This document shows, one piece after another, positions 1-6,071 of a stretch of DNA of 8,054 nucleotides. Made by a program: the position numbers and the translations under genes. The stretch comes from Actinomycetota bacterium (GTDB lineage Bacteria > Actinomycetota > Thermoleophilia > Solirubrobacterales > Thermoleophilaceae): positions 576 through 8,629 of the forward strand of contig VAXR01000040.1 in the NCBI GenBank assembly GCA_005885165.1. Reading direction: 5' to 3'. A model generated the notes under the pieces. That model ran no database searches and was not told the origin of the DNA. It saw only the letters and a program-made list of their open reading frames with translations. How positions within the stretch are numbered: the first letter of the stretch is position 1; every line of letters starts with the position of its first letter.

Positions 1-2
1 AC

Positions 3-635
3 GGCCTGCGCGTGCCCGGCCTCGTGATCAGCCCGTACGCACGCCGCGGATATATCGACCATCAGACGCTGAGCTTCGACGCCTACGTGAAGTTCATCGA
101 GGACGACTTCCTGAACGGGCAACGGCTCGACCCCGCCACCGACGGGCGCCCCGACCCCAGGCCCGACGTGCGCGAGGACGCGCCGCAGCTCGGTGACCTG
201 CGGGCGGACTTCGACTTCAGCCACCCGCCGAGGCGGCCGTTCATCCTGAGCCCGCATCCGGCGCCCGGGCCTCCCCCCGGCGCCCTGTCGCTGCGCCTGC
301 GCGCCCGCGGGGTGCGGGATGCGCTCATCCACCGCTCGAAGCTCGCGGTGTACGTGCTCTGCAACCGGCTCTGCTCAGCGACGGTCGGGGGAAGCGTGCG
401 GCACCGTCACGAGATCGCGGCCATTCCGCCGCGCGCGCCGGCGCTCGTGGGCGCCGGCGGCTTCACCAAGCTCTCGCTCGAGCTTCCGCCAGCCGCGCGT
501 GACCTGGCCCGCCGCGAGCTTCGCCTCGGCAGGACCGTGACCCTCCGCATCGAGATGCTCGCGCAGGGCCCCGCCGGGTGGTGGGCCCGGACGGCGCGCC
601 GGATCCGCGTGCCGGGCGCAACCGTCCTGCGCTAG
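3..635 (+). CDS. Phospholipase C/phosphoesterase family protein, C-terminal part (5' end outside window)
   Basis: The frame is open from base 3 (Gly-Leu-Arg-Val-Pro-Gly...) to a TAG at 633-635, giving 210 residues of a longer protein. The GTG at base 12 lies inside conserved sequence and is not the true start. The first ~80 residues carry the end of a phosphoesterase (PF04185-type) catalytic domain: GLVISPYARRGYIDHQTLSF, then DAYVKFIEDDFL, a Pro/Asp-rich stretch and DLRADFDFSHPPRRP. These are typical of secreted bacterial phospholipase C and acid-phosphatase-like enzymes, which hydrolyse phosphate esters outside the cell. After a Pro-rich linker, a C-terminal region (from about base 285) looks like a beta-sandwich module with a Cys-X3-Cys pair (codons at 360 and 372), alternating hydrophobic strands and an Arg-rich tail. 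Family identity is fairly sure. Substrate and signal peptide cannot be judged because the N-terminus is missing. It converges on the minus-strand operon. Confidence 0.85.
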   Translation, partial: GLRVPGLVISPYARRGYIDHQTLSFDAYVKFIEDDFLNGQRLDPATDGRPDPRPDVREDAPQLGDLRADFDFSHPPRRPFILSPHPAPGPPPGALSLRLRARGVRDALIHRSKLAVYVLCNRLCSATVGGSVRHRHEIAAIPPRAPALVGAGGFTKLSLELPPAARDLARRELRLGRTVTLRIEMLAQGPAGWWARTARRIRVPGATVLR

Positions 636-661
636 GGCTCTTGGCCGGCATGCACCGCGGG

Positions 662-675
662 CGGCTGCGCAGCCG
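662..675. repeat. 14-bp perfect palindrome after the phosphoesterase gene
   Basis: The sequence CGGCTGCGCAGCCG equals its own reverse complement and begins 26 bases after the phosphoesterase stop. As RNA it could form a short 5-bp stem with a GCGC loop. It may contribute to termination or be chance in GC-rich DNA. No T run follows. Confidence 0.35.
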
Positions 676-690
676 TGCTTGCGCGGGCCG

Positions 691-724
691 CCGGGTGACC
701 GTCCTTGCGCTCACGGTTTCCCGG
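691..724 (+). terminator. Candidate hairpin terminator for the phosphoesterase gene (no U tract)
   Basis: The left arm CCGGGTGACCGT pairs with the right arm ACGGTTTCCCGG around a 10-nt loop. This gives ten Watson-Crick pairs, one G-T wobble and one T-T mismatch. It lies 55 bases past the stop codon, where a terminator would be expected. There is no following T run, so it would have to act as a U-less (L-shaped) hairpin of the kind proposed for high-GC actinobacteria. It could equally be a 3'-end-stabilising structure. The structure is read directly; the role is inferred. Confidence 0.4.
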
Positions 725-757
725 AGCGTGCCCGGGAGGCGACAAAGGGGGACCACG

Positions 758-791
758 AGGTGCGAGTCCCAAATTAGGGGCTCTAGCACCT
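758..791. repeat. 34-nt imperfect hairpin, possible REP-like extragenic palindrome
   Basis: The left arm AGGTGCGAGTCCC (758-770) pairs with the right arm GGGGCTCTAGCACCT (777-791). There are 13 pairs including one T-G wobble, a two-base TA bulge at 784-785, and a six-base loop AAATTA. It is followed by an A-rich TAAAAAT (791-797). On the plus strand the tail is A-rich, and on the minus strand the T run comes before the hairpin, so it does not fit an intrinsic terminator in either direction. Stem length, bulge and AT-rich flank are reminiscent of dispersed extragenic palindromes. Membership of a repeat family cannot be tested from one copy. Confidence 0.5.
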
Positions 792-815
792 AAAAATGGC
801 CTCTCACTCGGCGAC

Positions 816-835
816 CGCGTTTCCGCGGAAACGCG
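816..835. repeat. Perfect 20-bp palindrome
   Basis: Bases 816-825 (CGCGTTTCCG) are the exact reverse complement of 826-835 (CGGAAACGCG), with no spacer. ACC at 814-816 and GGT at 838-840 extend the symmetry loosely. A spacer-free palindrome is a poor RNA hairpin but a good binding site for a dimeric DNA-binding protein. No regulator gene or promoter lies next to it in the window, so its function is unknown. Confidence 0.5.
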
Positions 836-921
836 CCGGTTGCTCTCGGCCGCGGCGGTCACTTCCGCCGGGCGCGAACGAACCGTTACGGGACTGTGTC
901 AGGGGCCTCGTCCAGGCGAAC

Positions 922-951
922 GTGGCGTTACATAGGCGCCACATACGTAAC
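922..951. repeat. Nested dyads: GTGGCG/CGCCAC and GTTACATA/TACGTAAC
   Basis: GTGGCG (922-927) and CGCCAC (937-942) form a 6-bp inverted repeat around nine bases. Overlapping it, GTTACATA (927-934) and TACGTAAC (944-951) form a second dyad with nine bases between the half-sites. Seven of the eight positions are symmetric; position 6 breaks the match. The half-site core CGTTAC recurs at 884-889 inside CCGTTACGG, 42 bases upstream of the copy at 926-931. The layout resembles a repressor operator. The nearest gene end is the 3' end of the ThDP operon, so a control role there would be unusual. Confidence 0.4.
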
Positions 952-1011
952 AACCCCGCCCCTTCGCCGCCCAATCTGAAAGCGCGACGCGCCCGGGGGC
1001 GGCCGGAGCAG

Positions 1012-1026
1012 CCAACGGCGCGTTGG
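1012..1026 (-). terminator. Weak candidate terminator hairpin after the ThDP operon
   Basis: CCAACG (1012-1017) and CGTTGG (1021-1026) are perfect inverted repeats around a three-base GCG loop. The stem starts four bases past the stop codon of the last operon gene on the minus strand. It is short, with six pairs, and is not followed by a T run. Further along the minus strand a GC-rich self-complementary stretch (982-992) is followed by TTTC and could help. Position supports termination; sequence support is modest. Confidence 0.3.
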
Positions 1027-1030
1027 AGCC

Positions 1031-2629
1031 TCAGCCGAGCGCCATCCCGGGCGCCACCCGGGCCTCCACGAGGCGCGGCTCGGATGCCCCGATCGCATCG
1101 GCTAGCGACTCCCGCAGCTCGTCCACGGCGTCGGCTCGGCGGGCCTCGATCCCGTAGCCCTGGGCGATCGCCGCGGACTCGAGCTTCGGCAGGTCGAGTC
1201 CGGGCGCGCCGGTCACCGCCTCGATCTGCGCGAACCACTTGAGGATCGCGTACTCCTCGTTGCGCAGCACGAGGAATGTCACCGGCACCTGGTACGCGGC
1301 CGCCGTCCAGAACCCCTGCACGGCGTACTGGATGGACCCCTCGCCGATCACGCACACCACCGGGCGGTCCGGCTCCGCGAGCTGGACCCCGATCGCCGCC
1401 GGGAGCCCGTAGCCGAGGCCGCCGCCAGCGCTGAAGTAGTAGCTGCCGGGCCGCGAGAGCCGCAGGCGGTTGCGCACGGCGAGCGTGCCGGACGGCGACT
1501 CGACCACCACGACGCCCTCCTCCGGGAACACGTCGGCGAGCGCCGCGACGGCCGCCGACGGGCTGATCGGATCGGACTCGGGCGGCGGCTCCGCCGGCGG
1601 GAGCGGATCGGGCGGCGTGCGGTCGGACTCGGCCAGCTCGGCGAGGAGCGCGACCAGCGTGAGCCGGACGTCGGCCACGATCGTGTCCCCCATCGGCGCC
1701 CGCGCCGCCTCGTCCGGGTCGCTCGTGATCGCCACGAGCGACGTTCCGTCGGGCAGCAGCGGGCCGGGGATGTTTGGGTAGTAGGGGAAGACCGAGGAGC
1801 CGACCACGAGGACGAGGTCGTGACCGGAGAGCGTCTCAGCGAGCGGACCGATCGCCGGCGGCAGGACGCCGCGGAAGAGCGGATGGCCCTCCGGAAACCC
1901 GATCCGCCCGCCGCCCGGGGCGGGTGTGGCCCAGACCGGCAGTCGCTGGCGCTCGGCAACCGCGACCGCCGCCTGCCAGCCGCCGGCGGCATCGACGTCC
2001 GGGCCGGCCACCATCACGGGGTTCGCGGCGCCCTCGATCCGGCGCGCGAGCTCCCGCACCGCCATCGGGTCGGCGCCGGCCTGGCCGTCCACGCGCCGGC
2101 GCGTCTGGTGGCGCACAGCGTCGTCGTCGACCTCGGCCGCCCAGTCATCCATCGGTATGGAGACGAAGGTGGGGCCCTTCGGGGGCAGGCTCGACGCGTG
2201 CACCGCGCGGGCGAGCGCGTGCGGCACGTCCTCGGCGCGCGGCGGCTCGTAGCTCCACTTGACGAGCGGGTGGGGCATCCGGACCGCGTCCCTGTTAGTC
2301 AGGTTGGCCTGGAGCGTCATCAGCGAGCGCGCCTGCTGCCCCGCGCTCACGACCAGCGGCGTCTTGTTCGCCTGGGCGTTGAAGATCGCCCCCATGCCGT
2401 TGCCTACGCCGGGCGCGGTGTGGAGGTTCACGAGCGTGGGGCGGCCGCTGGCCTGCGCGAACCCGTCGGCCATCCCCACCGCCACCGCCTCCTGCAGGCC
2501 GAGGACGTAGCGGAAGTCGGCCGGGAACTCGGCGAGCATCGGGAGCTCGGTTGACCCCGGGTTGCCGAACACGGTGGTCATGCCGCGCTCGCGCAGCATG
2601 TCGAACACGGCTTCGCGTACGGTCGCCAC
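1031..2629 (-). CDS. Benzoylformate decarboxylase-like ThDP-dependent enzyme (MdlC family)
   Basis: This is a 532-residue cytosolic ThDP enzyme that would cleave or decarboxylate a 2-oxo acid. Pseudomonas putida benzoylformate decarboxylase is 528 residues. From the GTG at 2629, the NPGS serine, LQEA glutamate and NLHT histidine fall at 26, 47 and 70, identical to P. putida Ser26, Glu47 and His70. This strongly supports the start. PLVKWSYEP (121-129), PMDDW (159-163) and GSYYFSAGGGLGYGLPAAIGVQLAEP (395-420) match the same family. Two key positions differ. The residue aligning with catalytic His281 is Tyr284 (FPYYPN), and the magnesium motif reads GEG (429-431) with RNEEY (456-460) instead of GDG...NNGTY. 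A Pro-rich linker lies at 339-350. It begins five bases after the PoxB-like gene, with AGGGG just before the GTG. I am confident of the family and unsure of the substrate, so no gene symbol is given. Confidence 0.9.
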   Translation of the reverse strand: MATVREAVFDMLRERGMTTVFGNPGSTELPMLAEFPADFRYVLGLQEAVAVGMADGFAQASGRPTLVNLHTAPGVGNGMGAIFNAQANKTPLVVSAGQQARSLMTLQANLTNRDAVRMPHPLVKWSYEPPRAEDVPHALARAVHASSLPPKGPTFVSIPMDDWAAEVDDDAVRHQTRRRVDGQAGADPMAVRELARRIEGAANPVMVAGPDVDAAGGWQAAVAVAERQRLPVWATPAPGGGRIGFPEGHPLFRGVLPPAIGPLAETLSGHDLVLVVGSSVFPYYPNIPGPLLPDGTSLVAITSDPDEAARAPMGDTIVADVRLTLVALLAELAESDRTPPDPLPPAEPPPESDPISPSAAVAALADVFPEEGVVVVESPSGTLAVRNRLRLSRPGSYYFSAGGGLGYGLPAAIGVQLAEPDRPVVCVIGEGSIQYAVQGFWTAAAYQVPVTFLVLRNEEYAILKWFAQIEAVTGAPGLDLPKLESAAIAQGYGIEARRADAVDELRESLADAIGASEPRLVEARVAPGMALG

Positions 2630-2634
2630 TGCCC

Positions 2635-4416
2635 CTACCGGGCCGTCAGGTCGGCGCGGGTCGCACGCACGGCGTGCCGGATGATGTTGCGCGCCGCGGG
2701 GTCTCCGCGGACGAATGCGCGTGTCATGTTGCGCACGGTCTCGAAGCGGAGCTGTGGCGGCATCGGCGGCATGTCCGGGTCGGTGATCGCCTCGTAGAGG
2801 ACCGGCCCGGGGTGCGCGAGCGCCTCCTCCCACGCCGGTCGCACGTCGTCGGGGGAGTCCACAAGCAGCGCCTTCATCCCGAGCAGCTCGGCGTAGCGGG
2901 CAAACGGGAAGGCGGGGAGCGTCTGCGAAGCGTCGTAGCGGGGGTCGCCGGCCATCGCGCGCTGCTCCCAGGTGACCTCGTTGAGGTCGCCGTTGTTCAG
3001 CACGAGCACGATCGTCTGCGGATTCTCGAAGCGGTGCGCGTAGTGCGCGACGTCGATCAGCGCGTTGATGCCGATCATCTGCATGGCGCCGTCGCCCACG
3101 GCCGCGATCACCGTGCGGTCGGGGTGCGCGAACTTCGCGCCGACGGCGTACGGCACCGCGCACCCCATCGTCGCGAGCGTGCCCGATATGCCGGCCTGCA
3201 TGCCCGCCCGGAAGGTGAGGTGGCGGGCCCACCAGTTCGCGCTCGTCCCCGAGTCCGCTGTGAGGATGCAGCCCTCCGGGAGCAGCGGGCTCAGCTCCTG
3301 GAAGACCCGCATCGGGTTGATCGGATCGCCCGGAATCTGCGCGCGCTCTTCGAGCTGCCGCCGCCAGCGCGTCACGTTCTGCTCGATGTCCTGCCGCCAC
3401 GAGCGGTCCTCCTTGCGCTCGAGCAGCGGCAGGAGCGCGCGCAGCGTGTGGCGCGCATCGCCTACGAGCGCGACCTCCATCGGGTAGCGCATCCCCACCA
3501 GCCGGCCGTCGATCTCGATCTGCACCCCGCGCGCCTGGCCCTCCTCGGGCAGCCAGTCGGCGAACGGGAAGTTCGAGCCGATCATCAGGAGCGTGTCGCA
3601 GCCGGCCATCATGTCGGCCGAGGGCTTGGTCCCGAGCAGCCCGATCGAGCCGGTAACGAACGGGAGCTCGTCGGGCAGGACCGCGATCCCGTTCAGCGCC
3701 TTGGCCACCCCGGCGCCGAGGACGGCCGCGGCCTCGACCAGCTCCTGCTCGGCGCCCTTGGCGCCCTGGCCGATCAGGATCGCCACCTTGCTGCCCGCGT
3801 TCAGCACGTCCGCGGCCCGCCGGAGCTCCGGCTCCTCCGGCACCATCCGCACCGGGCTGATCCCGGCCGAGGAGAAGACCGAGCCGTGGGCGCGGTCGGG
3901 CTCCTCGGCGTCCGCGTGCTGCACGTCCACCGGCACTATCACGCACGCCACCGAGCGGGTGGAGATCGCGGTGCGCATCGCGCGGTCGATCAGGTGGCGG
4001 GCCTGCTCGGGCGCCATGCACGTCTGCACGAACTCGCCGACGTCCGCGAGCAGCGCGGGCAGATCGACCTCCTGCAGCCAGTCCGAGCCGAGCGACACGC
4101 GCTTCTGCTGGCCCAGGATCGCGACCACCGGCTGGTGGTCGAGCTTCGCGTCGTAGAGCCCGTTCAGGAGCTGGACCGCGCCGGGCCCGGAGGTGGCGAT
4201 GCAGGCCCCGACCTCGCCGGTGAACTTCGCGTGCGCGGTGGCCGCGTACGACGCGATCACCTCGTGGCGGACCTGGACGAACTCGGGTGATCCGTCCAGC
4301 TCTTGGAAGGCGCCCATGAAGCCGTTGATGCCGTCGCCCGGGTAGCCGTAGATCCGCTCGACGCCCCATTCCGACTGGAGCCGGTGGAGCATGTACTCGG
4401 CCACTGAGCGGCCCAT
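2635..4416 (-). CDS. PoxB-like ThDP-dependent enzyme (pyruvate oxidase/dehydrogenase family, uncharacterised subgroup)
   Basis: The 593-residue protein has the three-domain acetolactate synthase/pyruvate oxidase fold. The N-terminal pyrimidine-binding domain (1-170) carries GYPGDGINGF and catalytic Glu52 in VRHEVIASY. The central domain (about 190-350) would hold a flavin or nucleotide in relatives. The C-terminal domain has the canonical ThDP/Mg motif GDG (441-443) to NN (474-475). The C-terminus (MPPMPPQLRFE...) lines up with E. coli PoxB (572 aa). Where PoxB has its MEMKAGG segment, this protein reads GDLNEVTWEQRAMAGDPRY. That is the signature of a widespread actinobacterial 'ThDP-requiring protein' group related to Bacillus YdaP, with no firmly known substrate. 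Pyruvate oxidation with FAD is the nearest precedent, not a demonstrated role. The ATG at 4416 overlaps the upstream TGA (TGATG) and has a strong GGAGGTG site, so translation is probably coupled. Confidence 0.9.
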   Translation of the reverse strand: MGRSVAEYMLHRLQSEWGVERIYGYPGDGINGFMGAFQELDGSPEFVQVRHEVIASYAATAHAKFTGEVGACIATSGPGAVQLLNGLYDAKLDHQPVVAILGQQKRVSLGSDWLQEVDLPALLADVGEFVQTCMAPEQARHLIDRAMRTAISTRSVACVIVPVDVQHADAEEPDRAHGSVFSSAGISPVRMVPEEPELRRAADVLNAGSKVAILIGQGAKGAEQELVEAAAVLGAGVAKALNGIAVLPDELPFVTGSIGLLGTKPSADMMAGCDTLLMIGSNFPFADWLPEEGQARGVQIEIDGRLVGMRYPMEVALVGDARHTLRALLPLLERKEDRSWRQDIEQNVTRWRRQLEERAQIPGDPINPMRVFQELSPLLPEGCILTADSGTSANWWARHLTFRAGMQAGISGTLATMGCAVPYAVGAKFAHPDRTVIAAVGDGAMQMIGINALIDVAHYAHRFENPQTIVLVLNNGDLNEVTWEQRAMAGDPRYDASQTLPAFPFARYAELLGMKALLVDSPDDVRPAWEEALAHPGPVLYEAITDPDMPPMPPQLRFETVRNMTRAFVRGDPAARNIIRHAVRATRADLTAR

Positions 4417-6059
4417 CAGGCGCTCACCTCCGCCGGGCTCCGGTCGGCGCTCCCGACGATCGACTCGGCCGCGAGTCGCGCGCTGAAGACGCAGCCGCCG
4501 AGGAACGTGCCCTCGAGCGAGCGCTTGCCGTGCATCCCCCCGCCGCCGAACCCGGCCGCCTCACCGGCGGCGTAGAGGCCGGGGATCGGCTCGCCGTCGG
4601 ACCGCAGCACTCGGCTCTCGAGGTCCGTCTGGATCCCTCCGAGGCTCTTGCGCGCCATCACCGTCATGCGGATCGCGATCAGCGGCATCGCCCGCTCGTC
4701 GACGATCTTCTGGTAGCGGCAGGTGCGGAGCCGATCGCCTCGCCAGTTGCGGAGCTGGGCGATGCGGCGGAGCTGGTCGTCGTTGAACAGGCTCTTCCCG
4801 CGGTCGATCGTCGCGTCGTAGCGCTCGATCTCGTGCTGCATCAGCTCGGCGTCGAGCGCGCCGTCGCCCGTGACCTCTCCCATCCGCTCCGCCAGCTCGG
4901 GAAGCGACCGCGCGGTCACGAAGTCGGGGCACTTCTCGACGAAGTGGCGCACCAGCGTGGGTTTGCCAAGCAGTACCGAGAGGAGGAACCGGACGGGGCG
5001 CTTCTCGCGGATGCTCGGGTTGTGCTGCGAGCCCGACACGTCCAGCTCGCGCCGCGCGATCTTCCAGTTGCAGATCATCCAGTAGTACTTGCGGTCGTCC
5101 TCGCACATGCGCTCGAGGGCGTAGTAGGCATCGTAGGTCGGCATGAGGGGGATCGGCCCGTAGCGGCGGCCGGTGGGATCGACCACGATGCCGGACCGCG
5201 GTGGGATCAGCTTGAGCCCGTGGGCGAGCCGGGCTGGCTCAGGGTGGCGCACGGCGTCGGCGTAGTTCCACATGCGCGCCATGTGCGTGACGCTGCCGCC
5301 GAGCCTCTGGACCTCCTCGTGCATGGCGCCGTCGGCGTAGTAGTGCGATCCCATGAGGATCTCCTGCGGCGGCGGGCCGAGGTCCTCCGGCCACTCGCGC
5401 CTGACGATGTCGAGGTTGCCGCCTATCCCGCCGGCCGCCACGACCACCGTCCCCGCCGAGACCTCGGTCTCCGCACCGCCGTCCTCCGCCGCGACGCGGC
5501 AGCCTGACGGCCGCCCGCCGTCCATCAGGATTTCGGTGACCCGGCTGAGGAAGCGCACGTCGAGCCGGTCGCGCCGCGGGTGGGACTGGATCGCCCCCCA
5601 CACCGCGTCGACGAGCCCTTTGCCGCACCCCCAGGTCAGGTGGAAGCGGGGGACCGAGTTGCCGTCGCCGTACGCGCCGCGCTCGGCCCAGTTGACGACC
5701 GGGAAGAAGCGCACGCCGTGCCCCCTCAGCCAGCCTCCGACGTCGTCGCGCGCGCGCGCCACATAGTGCTCTGCCCAGCGCCGCGGCCAGACGTCGTCCT
5801 CGTCGAAGTCGGCCACCCCGGTCCAGTCCGCCAGGGCCAGCTCCACGCTGTCCTTGACGCCCGTGCGCCGCTGCTCGGGCGTGTCGACCATGAACATCCC
5901 GCCGAAGGCCTCGCGGGCCAGCCCCCCGACCTCCTCGGGCCGGCAGCGGTCGAGCAGGACGACGCTCCGCCCGCCCTCGAGGAGCTCGAGCGTCGCAACC
6001 AGGCCCGCTATCCCCGCCCCGATGACGACGACGTCGGCCTGCGTGTCGTCCGGGCTCAT
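4416..6059 (-). CDS. FAD-binding dehydrogenase (PRK12834-type, fumarate reductase/3-ketosteroid-dehydrogenase fold)
   Basis: The 547-residue flavoprotein begins with a dinucleotide-binding fold: DVVVIGAGIAGLVA, GAGIAG at 14-19, and the acidic strand-2 end at Asp37. The family signatures EAFGGMFMVDTPEQRR (50-65) and NSVPRFHLTWG follow. A C-terminal FAD-closing motif starts near residue 494 (GLYAAGEAAGFGGGGMHGKR, then SLEGTFLGGC). These match the 'FAD-binding dehydrogenase' group of about 550 residues (mycobacterial Rv0785-like), related to fumarate reductase flavoproteins and 3-ketosteroid delta-1-dehydrogenases. Members are predicted to move hydride to or from C-C bonds, and the physiological substrate is not established to my knowledge. 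There is no signal peptide, so it should be cytosolic. The gene starts 12 bases after the peptidase stop with no clear Shine-Dalgarno site. Both genes share a reading frame, separated by that stop. Family is sure; substrate unknown. Confidence 0.9.
   Translation of the reverse strand: MSPDDTQADVVVIGAGIAGLVATLELLEGGRSVVLLDRCRPEEVGGLAREAFGGMFMVDTPEQRRTGVKDSVELALADWTGVADFDEDDVWPRRWAEHYVARARDDVGGWLRGHGVRFFPVVNWAERGAYGDGNSVPRFHLTWGCGKGLVDAVWGAIQSHPRRDRLDVRFLSRVTEILMDGGRPSGCRVAAEDGGAETEVSAGTVVVAAGGIGGNLDIVRREWPEDLGPPPQEILMGSHYYADGAMHEEVQRLGGSVTHMARMWNYADAVRHPEPARLAHGLKLIPPRSGIVVDPTGRRYGPIPLMPTYDAYYALERMCEDDRKYYWMICNWKIARRELDVSGSQHNPSIREKRPVRFLLSVLLGKPTLVRHFVEKCPDFVTARSLPELAERMGEVTGDGALDAELMQHEIERYDATIDRGKSLFNDDQLRRIAQLRNWRGDRLRTCRYQKIVDERAMPLIAIRMTVMARKSLGGIQTDLESRVLRSDGEPIPGLYAAGEAAGFGGGGMHGKRSLEGTFLGGCVFSARLAAESIVGSADRSPAEVSA
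4425..4431 (-). promoter_or_regulatory. Strong Shine-Dalgarno site for the PoxB-like gene
   Basis: GGAGGTG on the minus strand lies inside the last codons of the FAD dehydrogenase gene. Ten bases separate its GGAGG core from the ATG at 4416. It is the best ribosome-binding site in the operon and fixes the start. The overlapping TGATG adds likely translational coupling. Confidence 0.75.
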
Positions 6060-6071
6060 CGCCGGCGGATG

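Larger units (their letters stand above)
636..1030. other. Non-coding gap between convergent genes, rich in inverted repeats
   Basis: No convincing gene lies in these 395 bases. The open frames here are low-complexity Arg/Pro/Ala shadows. The gap separates the 3' ends of the phosphoesterase gene (plus) and the ThDP operon (minus), so terminators are expected on both strands. It holds at least six dyads in about 360 bases, listed separately: 662-675, 691-724, 758-791, 816-835, 922-951 and 1012-1026. A short AT-rich patch (about 771-797) stands out from the surrounding GC-rich DNA. No oligo-T run follows any hairpin on either strand, so canonical intrinsic terminators are not obvious. Confidence 0.7.

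Noticed and set aside
758..791. Integron attC site or intrinsic terminator
   Set aside because: There are no GTTRRRY/RYYYAAC core sites, and the T run is on the wrong side of the stem for termination on either strand.
636..1030. Riboswitch or small coding gene in the convergent gap
   Set aside because: No downstream gene in either direction starts here, no recognised aptamer core was seen, and the open frames are low-complexity Arg/Pro/Ala without a ribosome-binding site.
1031..2629. Acetolactate synthase (IlvB) assignment
   Set aside because: Ser26/Glu47/His70 numbering and the PLVKWSYEP and GSYYF motifs fit the benzoylformate decarboxylase branch, and no small-subunit gene is adjacent.
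2551..4290. A 579-codon plus-strand frame opposite the PoxB-like gene
   Set aside because: Its His/Arg/Val-rich translation has no domain motifs and mirrors the real gene on the other strand. It has no independent support.
1031..4369. A single 1112-codon minus-strand open frame
   Set aside because: Only its last 532 codons (from GTG 2629) have family motifs. The rest is an Arg/Ala-rich out-of-frame shadow of the PoxB-like gene, caused by high GC content.
4530..5507. A 325-codon plus-strand frame opposite the FAD dehydrogenase
   Set aside because: It is antisense shadow coding with low-complexity composition. The minus strand carries clear FAD-binding motifs over the same bases.
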